Source: JANQTF01 sp041741415
GTDB taxonomy: Bacteria > Bacteroidota > Bacteroidia > J057
NCBI GenBank assembly: GCA_041741415.1
Contig: JBGSKC010000032.1
Span: 24,948-88,947 of the forward strand
Direction of reading: 5' to 3'
DNA length: 64,000 nt
Shown here: one piece after another, positions 1 to 8,129 of the stretch
Layout: each line of letters opens with the position of its first letter
Numbering within the stretch: the stretch's first letter is position 1
Notes under the pieces: generated by a model
Told to the model about the DNA's origin: nothing
What the model saw: only the letters and a program-made list of their open reading frames with translations
The model's database searches: none
Program-made: the position numbers and the translations under genes

Positions 1-444
1 GCCTATAACATGGGATCCCCCCGCCTGCTGAGAGCCATGAAGGCGCAGCAGATGGAATCATACTACCAGCTCGACCTCAACGGCGAAACCAGTCAGTATT
101 TGTTTCGCATCCTGGCCAACAAATGCATCGTGGAGCAACCCGCCCGGTATGGCTTCGACATGAACCAGATTCACCCCTACCCGCCCCTCCGATTTAAGCA
201 GATCCCCGTGCAGCAAGATATCCCTGATCTTGCTAGCTTTGCAGCTCAACACGGTCTTACCCTCGATCAGCTCCTCACCGCCAACCCCTGGATTCGCTCC
301 AATAAGGTTTCGGCCAGTCAAACACTTCGCATCCAAATTCCGTTGGGCAAAGATGTGTATGCGGCTGAATGGAAAGTGCAGGATTGGGGCGTGGAAGCAG
401 TATCCAGCTCAGAAACTGCTTCCGCCTCAGCCGAACAGGAGTAG
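1..444 (+). CDS. Lytic transglycosylase, C-terminal part with LysM domain (5'-truncated by window edge)
   Basis: The reading frame is open from base 1, so the gene begins upstream of the window; 147 residues are visible. The first residues (AYNMG followed by PRLLRAM) fit the end of an SLT/MltD-type lytic transglycosylase domain, where an A-Y-N-x-G motif is conserved. Around residues 72-110 the pattern DLASFAAQHGLTLDQLLTAN and the following RIQIP resemble a LysM repeat that binds peptidoglycan glycan strands. The enzyme would cleave murein in the periplasm. The stop lies 20 bases before the uvrA start on the same strand, so the two may be co-transcribed. The family call is by motif and is fairly sure; substrate detail cannot be given from this fragment. 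Confidence 0.7.
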   Translation, partial: AYNMGSPRLLRAMKAQQMESYYQLDLNGETSQYLFRILANKCIVEQPARYGFDMNQIHPYPPLRFKQIPVQQDIPDLASFAAQHGLTLDQLLTANPWIRSNKVSASQTLRIQIPLGKDVYAAEWKVQDWGVEAVSSSETASASAEQE

Positions 445-464
445 ACCCATCGCGCTGCGGCAAC

Positions 465-3278
465 ATGATTGATACTACGGAAGGATTCATCGACATCCTG
501 GGTGCCCGGGAACACAATCTCAAAAATATTGACCTCCGGATTCCGCGAAACAAACTGGTCGTTCTGACTGGTGTGAGCGGTTCAGGAAAAAGCTCGCTGG
601 CCTTCGACACCATTTATGCCGAAGGCCAGCGGCGCTATCTGGAGAGCTTCTCGGCTTATGCCCGGCAGTTTCTCGGAGACCTCCGCGCGCCTGATGTGGA
701 CAAAATCGACGGCCTGAGCCCTGTTATCGCCATCGAGCAGAAAACCACCTCCAAAAACCCCCGGTCCACAGTCGGTACTGTTACCGAAATTTACGACCTC
801 TTCAGGTTGCTTTTTGCCAGGGCTGGTGATGCCGTGAGCTATGTATCCGGTAAAAAAATGGTGAGAATGACCGATGAACAGGTTGTTGACACCATTCTGG
901 AGCAGTTCAACGAGCGAAAACTTCACATCCTGGCGCCATTGGTGCGTTCAAGAAAAGGCCACTACCGCGAGCTATTCGAAAACCTCGCCCGCCAGGGCTA
1001 CTCCAAGGTGCGGGTTGACAGCGAAGTGGTCGAGATCTCCAAAGGCATGATGCTGGATCGCTACAAGATCCACGACATTGAGCTGGTGGTGGACAGAATC
1101 AAGGTGGGTCAAGACGGAAAACGCCTCGTTGAAAGCGTTCAAAAAGCGATGAAAACGGGCGAAGGAACCGTATTGCTCCTCGACAGCGACACCGACCAGA
1201 CCTACTGGTTCAGCCGCAACCTGATGGATCCTGAATCAGGCATCAGCTACGACATTCCCTCCCCCAACACCTTCTCCTTCAACTCCCCTTACGGTGCCTG
1301 CCCCGTTTGTAACGGCCTGGGGCAGGTCTACGAAGTGGACCTGAATGCCCTGGTGCCCGACCACGAATTGTCGATTTCCAGAGGTGCCATTGCCCCCCTC
1401 GGGGAATTCCGCGACATCTGGAACTTCAAGCAGCTCCGCAAGATCGCCGACTCCCTCGATTTCGCCCTTACCACCCCCTGGAAAGATATTCCCGAAGAAG
1501 CAAGACTCTTCATCCTGGAAGGGAAAAAAGAAGGCGCCGCCCGCAGCCTGCGCATCAAATTCGATGGCGTCAAAACCTTTGTTGAAGAATCCTATCATCA
1601 ATCCTCCTCCGAAAAAATCAAAACCTGGGCAGAGGAATTCATGAAAATTTCAACCTGCCACTCCTGCGAGGGAAGCCGGTTGAAAAAGGAAAGCCTGTTT
1701 TTCCACATCGACAACCACAACATTTTCCAGCTTTCCTCGATGGACATCCGCAGCCTCGCCCAGTGGGTGGACGGACTGGAAGAACGCCTCAGTGAGCGGC
1801 AAGCTTTGATTGCTGCTGAGGTAATCAAGGAATTAAAAAAACGACTCGGCTTTCTCCTTCAGGTGGGCCTCGACTACCTGGCCCTCGACCGGCCTGCCAA
1901 AACCCTCTCCGGCGGCGAAGCCCAGCGGATCCGCCTGGCCACCCAGATTGGTTCTCAGCTGGTAAATGTTCTCTACATTCTCGACGAACCCAGCATTGGC
2001 CTGCACCAGCGCGACAACGAAAAACTCATTGAATCCCTGCAGGAGCTTCGCGACCTCGGCAATTCTGTGCTGGTGGTAGAACACGACAAAGACACCATGC
2101 TCGCTGCCGACTACCTGATCGACATCGGTCCGGGCGCAGGCGTTCATGGCGGAAATGTGGTGGCACAGGGCACCCCTGCCGAAGTACTGGCCACGCACTG
2201 CGTCACCTCCGATTACCTCTCAGGAAGGCGCACCATTGACCCGGGGCCGCAGCGGCGCACTCCTGCCGGGCCAGAATTTAAGCTGCTGGGTGCCAGTGGA
2301 AACAACCTCACCGGGGTCGACCTCACCCTGCCGCTTGGCGTACTGATCTGCGTAACCGGTGTATCAGGCTCGGGCAAATCCACCCTGATCAACGAAACCC
2401 TCTTTCCCCTGATCAGCCAGCACCTCTACAAGAGCAAGCAAAAACCCATGCCACACACAGGCGTGGAAGGCATGGACCTGATCAACAAGGTGGTCCAGAT
2501 TGACCAGAGCGCCATCGGGCGCTCGCCGCGCTCCAATCCCGCCACCTATACCGGGTTGTTTACCTATATCAGGCAACTGTTTGCCGACCTGCCCGAAGCA
2601 AAGGCGCGCGGCTACCAGGTGGGCCGGTTTTCCTTCAACGTGAAGGGTGGGCGCTGCGAAGAATGCGAAGGCGGCGGGGTCCAAACCATTGAAATGAATT
2701 TTCTCCCCGATGTGTATGTCACCTGCCCCAAATGCCAGGGCCGCCGCTACAACCGGGAAACCCTCGAAATCCGCTACAAAGGCAAGTCGATTGCCGATGT
2801 GCTGAACATGGAAGTGAGCGTAGCCCTTGAATTTTTCGACGCCATGCCCAGGCTCAAGCGCTTTCTCAAGACGTTGAATGACGTCGGCCTCGGCTACCTC
2901 ACCCTCGGCCAGGCGGCCACCACCATTTCAGGCGGAGAGGCCCAGCGCGTGAAAATCGCCTCGGAGTTATCGAAAAAAGACACCGGCAACACCCTTTACC
3001 TGCTTGATGAACCCACAACCGGCTTGCACTTTCAGGACATTGAGCTGCTGCTCAAGGTGCTCAACCAGTTGGTGGACCGCGGAAACACCGTGCTTGTCAT
3101 TGAACACAACCTCGATGTGATCAAAATGGCTGACTGGGTAATTGACCTTGGGCCCGAGGGCGGCAAAAAAGGTGGTCAGATCATCGCACAGGGCACACCT
3201 GAGGAAGTAGCACTGGTAGAAGCCTCCCATACAGGTCGCTTTCTGCGGCGGGAACTGGAGCTTCTTGGACGGATGTAG
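465..3278 (+). CDS. uvrA: Excinuclease ABC subunit A
   Basis: UvrA is the damage-recognition ATPase of nucleotide excision repair and loads UvrB at distorted DNA. The 937-residue product has the usual family length (about 940). It shows two ABC ATPase modules: Walker A GVSGSGKSS near residues 36-44 and GVSGSGKST in the second half, signature motifs LSGGEAQR and ISGGEAQR, and Walker B LYILDEPSIGL and LYLLDEPTTGL. Cys pairs CPVC and CHSC in the first half and CEEC/CPKC in the second are the zinc modules. The frame is open further upstream, but ATG 465 gives MIDTTEGFIDILGAREHNL, the normal UvrA beginning, and avoids overlap with the transglycosylase. No uvrB or uvrC is nearby, as is common. Confidence 0.97.
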   Translation: MIDTTEGFIDILGAREHNLKNIDLRIPRNKLVVLTGVSGSGKSSLAFDTIYAEGQRRYLESFSAYARQFLGDLRAPDVDKIDGLSPVIAIEQKTTSKNPRSTVGTVTEIYDLFRLLFARAGDAVSYVSGKKMVRMTDEQVVDTILEQFNERKLHILAPLVRSRKGHYRELFENLARQGYSKVRVDSEVVEISKGMMLDRYKIHDIELVVDRIKVGQDGKRLVESVQKAMKTGEGTVLLLDSDTDQTYWFSRNLMDPESGISYDIPSPNTFSFNSPYGACPVCNGLGQVYEVDLNALVPDHELSISRGAIAPLGEFRDIWNFKQLRKIADSLDFALTTPWKDIPEEARLFILEGKKEGAARSLRIKFDGVKTFVEESYHQSSSEKIKTWAEEFMKISTCHSCEGSRLKKESLFFHIDNHNIFQLSSMDIRSLAQWVDGLEERLSERQALIAAEVIKELKKRLGFLLQVGLDYLALDRPAKTLSGGEAQRIRLATQIGSQLVNVLYILDEPSIGLHQRDNEKLIESLQELRDLGNSVLVVEHDKDTMLAADYLIDIGPGAGVHGGNVVAQGTPAEVLATHCVTSDYLSGRRTIDPGPQRRTPAGPEFKLLGASGNNLTGVDLTLPLGVLICVTGVSGSGKSTLINETLFPLISQHLYKSKQKPMPHTGVEGMDLINKVVQIDQSAIGRSPRSNPATYTGLFTYIRQLFADLPEAKARGYQVGRFSFNVKGGRCEECEGGGVQTIEMNFLPDVYVTCPKCQGRRYNRETLEIRYKGKSIADVLNMEVSVALEFFDAMPRLKRFLKTLNDVGLGYLTLGQAATTISGGEAQRVKIASELSKKDTGNTLYLLDEPTTGLHFQDIELLLKVLNQLVDRGNTVLVIEHNLDVIKMADWVIDLGPEGGKKGGQIIAQGTPEEVALVEASHTGRFLRRELELLGRM

Positions 3279-3332
3279 CCGAAAAAACCAACAGCCTGCA
3301 AAGGTCTGTTTGACTCCAACTAACCTCAACCT

Positions 3333-3914
3333 ATGGCAACAGAAGCCCCTTCCTTCATGCCCAGGGATCTTGCCGACTGGCGCAACTGGCTTGCAGAGAA
3401 CCATCGTAGCGAAAAAGGCCTGTGGTTAATTTTTGGTAAAAAGGGAACCCCGTTTGAAAATCTGGAGTTATCGGATGCTGTGGACGAAGCCCTGTGCTTT
3501 GGCTGGGTGGACAGTGTGGTGAATGGCCTGGATGAGCAACGCTACAAGCTGTATTTTGCACCGCGAAGCCCGAAGAGCAACTGGTCGCGGGTAAACAAGG
3601 AAAAGATTGCCAGGCTCGAAGCGGAGGGCAGAATGCAGCCAGCCGGGATGGCCATGGTGGCATTAGCCCAACAAACCGGCACCTGGACTGCTTTGGACGA
3701 AGTCGAAGACCTGGTGGTGCCAGCCGACCTGCAGGCTGAGCTGGACAAGTATCCACGTGCAAACGAGTATTGGGAAGCCTTTCCCAGATCGGCGAAAAGA
3801 GGGATCCTGGAGTGGCTCCTCAACGCCAAACGCCCGGAAACCCGTGCCAAACGCGTCGAAGAAACCGCCCGCCTCGCCAATGAAAACAAGCGGGCAAACT
3901 CCTGGCCGAGATGA
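3333..3914 (+). CDS. YdeI/OmpD-associated family protein
   Basis: This 193-residue soluble protein has the family pattern: an N-terminal F.PRDLADWRNWLAENH-like opening, then KGLWLIFGKKG, then EALCFGWVDSVVNGLD and an FAPRSPKSNWSRVN segment, ending with a helical RxKRVEETARLANENKRAN tail typical of the OmdA (bacteriocin-protection) domain. Its biochemical role is not established. It lies 54 bases after uvrA and 89 bases before the helicase gene on the same strand. Nothing in the sequence links it to DNA repair except position. No signal peptide or membrane segment is visible, so it is probably cytoplasmic. Confidence 0.8.
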   Translation: MATEAPSFMPRDLADWRNWLAENHRSEKGLWLIFGKKGTPFENLELSDAVDEALCFGWVDSVVNGLDEQRYKLYFAPRSPKSNWSRVNKEKIARLEAEGRMQPAGMAMVALAQQTGTWTALDEVEDLVVPADLQAELDKYPRANEYWEAFPRSAKRGILEWLLNAKRPETRAKRVEETARLANENKRANSWPR

Positions 3915-4003
3915 GGGTTAAGGGAAAGCAGAGAATGGGGCGTTGAATCAGTTCAATCACCTTCCTCCCAACAAATTCATTCACCCAACCCTCATCCCTC
4001 CTC

Positions 4004-6484
4004 ATGTCCACCCACTCCCCCATTCTGCAGCGAGGCATCGACTGGTACCATGGCCGCAACTGGGAGCCTTTTCCTTTTCAGGTGGAGATGATGGAGGCCT
4101 ACCTCGCAGGAGAGTCTGGTGTGCTGAATGCGCCCACGGGCAGCGGAAAGACAATGGCCATGTGGATTCCCATCCTGCTCGACTGGCTGCGCCAGAATCC
4201 CGGCCGGTCTCCCGGCCAGTCTCCCGGCAGCCCCTCCGGCGGCCTCGTCGCCCTCTGGATCACGCCCCTCAGGGCCCTGGCCAAAGACATCGTCATTGCC
4301 ACCAGCGAAGCCTGTACTGACATGGGCCTCTCCTGGCGCGTCGAGGCCCGCACAGGGGATTCTTCCTCCAGCCAGCGCGAAAAACAGCGCCGCTCCATGC
4401 CGGAAGGGCTCGTCACAACCCCCGAAAGCCTCCACGTGCTGTTTGCCAACAAAGACCACGCCCGCTTTTTCCGGAACCTGGAGGTAGTTGTTGTGGACGA
4501 ATGGCACGACCTGCTGGGCACCAAGCGCGGCGTTCAAACGGAGCTTGTGCTGTCTCACCTCCGAAAGTTGCGGCCCGGCCTTCGTGTATGGGGCATTTCA
4601 GCCACCATCGGCAACCTGCCGCAGGCCATGGAGGTGCTGCTGCCGCCTCATGCAGGCCTGCCGCCCGGCAGGCTCGTGAAAGCGAACATCCGCAAGGAAA
4701 TTCAGGTGAACACGGTCCTGCCTTCTGTGATCGAAAAATTCCCCTGGTCGGGCCACCTAGGTGTGAACATGATTGAGCAGGTGCTGCCGATCCTGCGGCG
4801 CGGAACCTCCACCCTCGTGTTTACCAACACCCGCTCCCAGTGCGAAATCTGGTACCAGGCCCTTCTCGACGCCGAGCCCGACCTGGCCGGGCAAATGGCG
4901 ATGCACCATGGATCCCTTGCTTCTGAGCTCAGGGGCTGGGTGGAGGAAGCCCTCCACGCCGGGCAGGTCAAAGTGGTGGTGTGTACCTCCAGCCTCGACC
5001 TCGGGGTGGATTTCCGGCCAGTTGACCAGGTCATCCAGGTGGGAGGACCCAAGGGTGTTGCCCGCTTTTTGCAGCGGGCAGGACGCTCTGGGCACAGGCC
5101 TGGCGAGCTCAGCCAGGTGTATTTTGTGCCAACCCACTCCCTGGAGCTCATGGAAGCCTCTGCCATGCGCCAGGCGGTGGAGCAGGAATTGGTGGAAGAG
5201 CGCCCTCCTGTTACCCAGGCCTGGGATGTGCTCATCCAGTACCTGATGACCCTCGCCACCGGCGACGGCCTGCATCCGGAACAGGCTTGGGAGGAAGTGC
5301 GGCAGTGCTTCAGCTACCGCGACATGAGCCGGGAATATTTCGACTGGTGCCTCGATTTTCTGATCACCGGAGGTGCTTCCCTGTATGCCTACGACGAGTA
5401 CAAAAAAATCCTGCCCGACGAGGACGGCTTATATCATCCGGCCAGCAAGCGAATTGCCCTGCAACACCGTCTGTCGATTGGCACCATCGTGAGCGATGTG
5501 AGCATGCAGGTGAAATTCATGAGCGGAGGGAGAATCGGAACTGTGGAGGAGAGCTTTATCAACCAGATTCAGCCGGGGGAGACCTTCTGGTTTGCGGGCC
5601 GGGCCCTGGAGCTTGTGCGCATCCGCAACCTGGATGTGCTTGTGAAATTATCAAAAAAGAAAACCGGCAAAATCCCCCGCTGGATGGGCGCGCGGATGCC
5701 GCTTTCAACCCAGATGGCCCAATTGCTGCGCAGCCAGTTGGACCAGTTTCTGGCTGGTGAGCTTCGCTCGGTGGAGATGCAAAAGCTGCTTCCCCTGCTG
5801 GAGCTTCAGCGGAGCCGCTCGGCGGTTCCCCGCCACGACGAGTGTTTGATTGAATCCATTCACAGCAAAGAGGGCCATCACCTTTACATTTATCCCTTCG
5901 AAGGTCGGGTGGTGCATGAAATCATGGCTGCGTTGATCGCCTGGCGGATTTCCCAGATGCTGCCCATCACCTTTTCCCTGGCGATGAACGATTACGGGTT
6001 TGAGTTGCTGTCGGACCAGGAAATCCCGTTGCAGGAGGCGCTGGAGGCCGGCTTATTTTCGAGCGACGACCTGGAGGAAGCTTTGACCCACAGCGTGAAC
6101 GAAACCGAAATGGCGCGCAGCCGCTTTCGGGAGGTGGCGAGGATCGCAGGACTGGTGTTTGAGGGCTTTCCGGGCAAACCAGTCAAAAGCCGCCATTTGC
6201 AGGCCTCGACTTCGCTGCTGTTTCAGGTCTTTCAGCAGTATGACCCAAATAACCTCTTGTTTCAGCAGGCTTACCGGGAAGTGATTGACTATCAGGTGGA
6301 CGGTGGCCGCCTCCGGCAGGCGATGGATCGTTTGGCCACCAAATCCCTGCTGATCACCGAGCCTGAGCTGTTCACCCCTTTCTGCTTCCCCATCATGGTG
6401 GACCGCTTGTCGCGGGGGCAGCTCACCTCGGAGTCGTTGCTCGACAGGATCGGGAAGATGCAGGCGATGCTGGATCAGAGATGA
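4004..6484 (+). CDS. Lhr-type DEXH-box helicase (ligase-associated DNA damage response type)
   Basis: The 826-residue product is a superfamily 2 helicase. It shows the Walker A motif NAPTGSGKT at about residues 43-51, the Walker B/DEXH motif VVDEWHDLL, motif III ISAT, motif V CTSSLDLGVDF and motif VI QRAGRSGHRPG, followed by the long C-terminal region of Lhr-like proteins. Length and the DEWH motif match the helicase of the ligase-associated repair cluster (ATP-dependent ligase, exonuclease, phosphoesterase PdeM), but none of those partners is in this window. A low-complexity RSPGQSPGSPSGG segment sits between Walker A and the next core strand and looks like a small species-specific insertion. 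The exact in vivo substrate is unknown. Confidence 0.85.
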   Translation: MSTHSPILQRGIDWYHGRNWEPFPFQVEMMEAYLAGESGVLNAPTGSGKTMAMWIPILLDWLRQNPGRSPGQSPGSPSGGLVALWITPLRALAKDIVIATSEACTDMGLSWRVEARTGDSSSSQREKQRRSMPEGLVTTPESLHVLFANKDHARFFRNLEVVVVDEWHDLLGTKRGVQTELVLSHLRKLRPGLRVWGISATIGNLPQAMEVLLPPHAGLPPGRLVKANIRKEIQVNTVLPSVIEKFPWSGHLGVNMIEQVLPILRRGTSTLVFTNTRSQCEIWYQALLDAEPDLAGQMAMHHGSLASELRGWVEEALHAGQVKVVVCTSSLDLGVDFRPVDQVIQVGGPKGVARFLQRAGRSGHRPGELSQVYFVPTHSLELMEASAMRQAVEQELVEERPPVTQAWDVLIQYLMTLATGDGLHPEQAWEEVRQCFSYRDMSREYFDWCLDFLITGGASLYAYDEYKKILPDEDGLYHPASKRIALQHRLSIGTIVSDVSMQVKFMSGGRIGTVEESFINQIQPGETFWFAGRALELVRIRNLDVLVKLSKKKTGKIPRWMGARMPLSTQMAQLLRSQLDQFLAGELRSVEMQKLLPLLELQRSRSAVPRHDECLIESIHSKEGHHLYIYPFEGRVVHEIMAALIAWRISQMLPITFSLAMNDYGFELLSDQEIPLQEALEAGLFSSDDLEEALTHSVNETEMARSRFREVARIAGLVFEGFPGKPVKSRHLQASTSLLFQVFQQYDPNNLLFQQAYREVIDYQVDGGRLRQAMDRLATKSLLITEPELFTPFCFPIMVDRLSRGQLTSESLLDRIGKMQAMLDQR

Positions 6485-6546
6485 CAGAGATGACAGAGAA
6501 GAGTGAAGGAGAGGTGATCGATAAAAGGGAAAAGGATGAAAAGGGG

Positions 6547-6580
6547 AAAAAAATGGCCGGGGGTGGGTGGTCCCGGCCAT
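6547..6580 (-). terminator. Rho-independent terminator of the 6598-8070 gene
   Basis: Bases 6553-6562 (ATGGCCGGG) pair with 6571-6580 (TCCCGGCCAT) around an 8-base loop. Read on the minus strand, the stem is followed directly by seven T residues (A run at 6547-6553). It lies 18 bases beyond the minus-strand stop and between two convergent genes. Confidence 0.8.
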
Positions 6581-6597
6581 TGCTGTGAGCTTGGGGT

Positions 6598-8070
6598 TTA
6601 TTTTCCTTGTTTCACTATCCTGAAGGCAGATTGATACTGACTGTCAGAGAGTTCCAAAACATACACACCATCTGGCAGATGCGAAAGAGAAACCGAAAGC
6701 TCCGCCTTTCCTGCCTGAGCAAGCGTGGTTTCGGTGATTACCACCTGTCCGTTCAATGTCCTGACTGTCAGTTGAACCTCCCCTGGGGTGTGTTGCGTCC
6801 ATTGGACAAAGACCAGATCAGAGGTTGGATTAGGGCTGACGTGAAGAGAGGGGTGCATGGTAACAGAAGGTTCAATGGCCACCGTGCCATCATTTGTCAG
6901 CAGGGCATAAAAAGTTTGCAGCAACAATTCGCCTTCTATCTGCTCGGTGCCGGTAAGCACATAGCCACCGGTTGACAGAGGCAAAATAAATCTGGCTTCA
7001 TTCCACTTTCCAATAGGCGATGGGTACAGAGCACTCCACTGGGGTTCTCCGTTTTCGTCCACCTTAGCCACGTAAGTATGAGTCTCAACAGTTGGATCTT
7101 GAAAGCTGACGCTCAGAACAAAAACCACTCCTCCATCAGGCGTCAGGGCACTATGCCGATAGCGGTAATCAAGGATAGAAGCAGAGTCGGCAAGGCGGTA
7201 TGGCTGATTTTTCTCCCAGAGAAGGTTTCCTTCCTGGTCCATTTTCCTGAGGAACAGCCTTTGAAGACCTTCGCCGGGGCGATCTTCCCCTACGACAAAA
7301 AGAGCTTGATCCGGAGTGAGAAAAATCTCGTGGCCAACAGCTTCTCTGATGCCAAATTTTCTTGTGGCAATGGTATCTCCATTTGGGAGCAATTTCATCC
7401 AGAAACCTGCGTGAACCCTGTCAGTGGGCAGAATAACTCCCTCGTTTTCAGTGATATACCCAGTTGCAAAGAGAACAGATTGAGGAGTGCTGATGATATC
7501 ATAGATGGAGGAGGAAAGGGTGGCATAATTCTTTTCCCATACCACCTGACCCTCAGGACTAAAACGAATGGCCTTGGCTGCGGAGGTTTCATTAGCAGTT
7601 AATTTTCCACTCCCGACGATCACCACATCGCCCTCTGGCAGCAGGGTCATCGCAGCCGGAGATTCATAGTTGCCCATGACTGGGGAAAGCCCTTCCGACA
7701 ACACAACGCCAAACTTGGAAAGGCTGTTCACCCCCATCCTGTGCTGGTTTGTAACCGGATCAATGAAATCTATCGCGAAGTAGAATCCGCCTCCGGGTCT
7801 TTCAATGAAATCGACAATATTAGTTTGAATATTGGCTAGCTGCGGATAGGTTGTGTTGGTAAAGTCAAGGGAGTCATTGAGCCAATAAAGGACCGGGCCC
7901 ACAAAACTTCCTTTGCCCCCGGCAATCAGCACCGAATCTGTTTCAATGAAGATCGCCGGAGTCTGGGCAGCGAGAGATTCCCAGGCAGAAACAGCCGGGG
8001 ACTGGATAGATTGAGACCAGGCAGTGCAGTTCAGCACGATAGCCATAACGGTCAGCAAGATAGATTTCAT
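6598..8070 (-). CDS. Exported protein with T9SS type A C-terminal sorting domain
   Basis: The 490-residue product starts with a signal peptide (MKSILLTVMAIVLNCTAWSQ) and ends in a type IX secretion sorting domain of about 80 residues: the LHVSPNPTSD motif, a beta-sandwich pattern with VRTLNGQVV and the LPDGVYVLEL motif, ending in a short basic tail. The middle part consists of repeated strand-rich segments of the type seen in secreted repeat or propeller-like proteins (for example ILPLSTGGYVLTGT), but I do not recognise a specific family. It should be exported to the periplasm, passed over the outer membrane by T9SS and attached or released. It lies 59 bases after the 8130-9494 gene and may be co-transcribed with it. 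Confidence 0.8.
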   Translation of the reverse strand: MKSILLTVMAIVLNCTAWSQSIQSPAVSAWESLAAQTPAIFIETDSVLIAGGKGSFVGPVLYWLNDSLDFTNTTYPQLANIQTNIVDFIERPGGGFYFAIDFIDPVTNQHRMGVNSLSKFGVVLSEGLSPVMGNYESPAAMTLLPEGDVVIVGSGKLTANETSAAKAIRFSPEGQVVWEKNYATLSSSIYDIISTPQSVLFATGYITENEGVILPTDRVHAGFWMKLLPNGDTIATRKFGIREAVGHEIFLTPDQALFVVGEDRPGEGLQRLFLRKMDQEGNLLWEKNQPYRLADSASILDYRYRHSALTPDGGVVFVLSVSFQDPTVETHTYVAKVDENGEPQWSALYPSPIGKWNEARFILPLSTGGYVLTGTEQIEGELLLQTFYALLTNDGTVAIEPSVTMHPSLHVSPNPTSDLVFVQWTQHTPGEVQLTVRTLNGQVVITETTLAQAGKAELSVSLSHLPDGVYVLELSDSQYQSAFRIVKQGK

Positions 8071-8129
8071 GTCGTTGCAGGGTTGTAAAATGAAGGTTCA
8101 GTGAATAGCTTCCACAGAAAGCAAGTTTT

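Noticed and set aside
4195..4240. Tandem CCGGTCTCCCGG/CCAGTCTCCCGG repeat
   Set aside because: Explained as the low-complexity SPG-rich insertion in the helicase protein; not a separate repeat element.
6484..6546. Purine-rich repeats (GATGACAGA) after the helicase gene
   Set aside because: Short and without structure; probably the low-complexity tail of the intergenic region.
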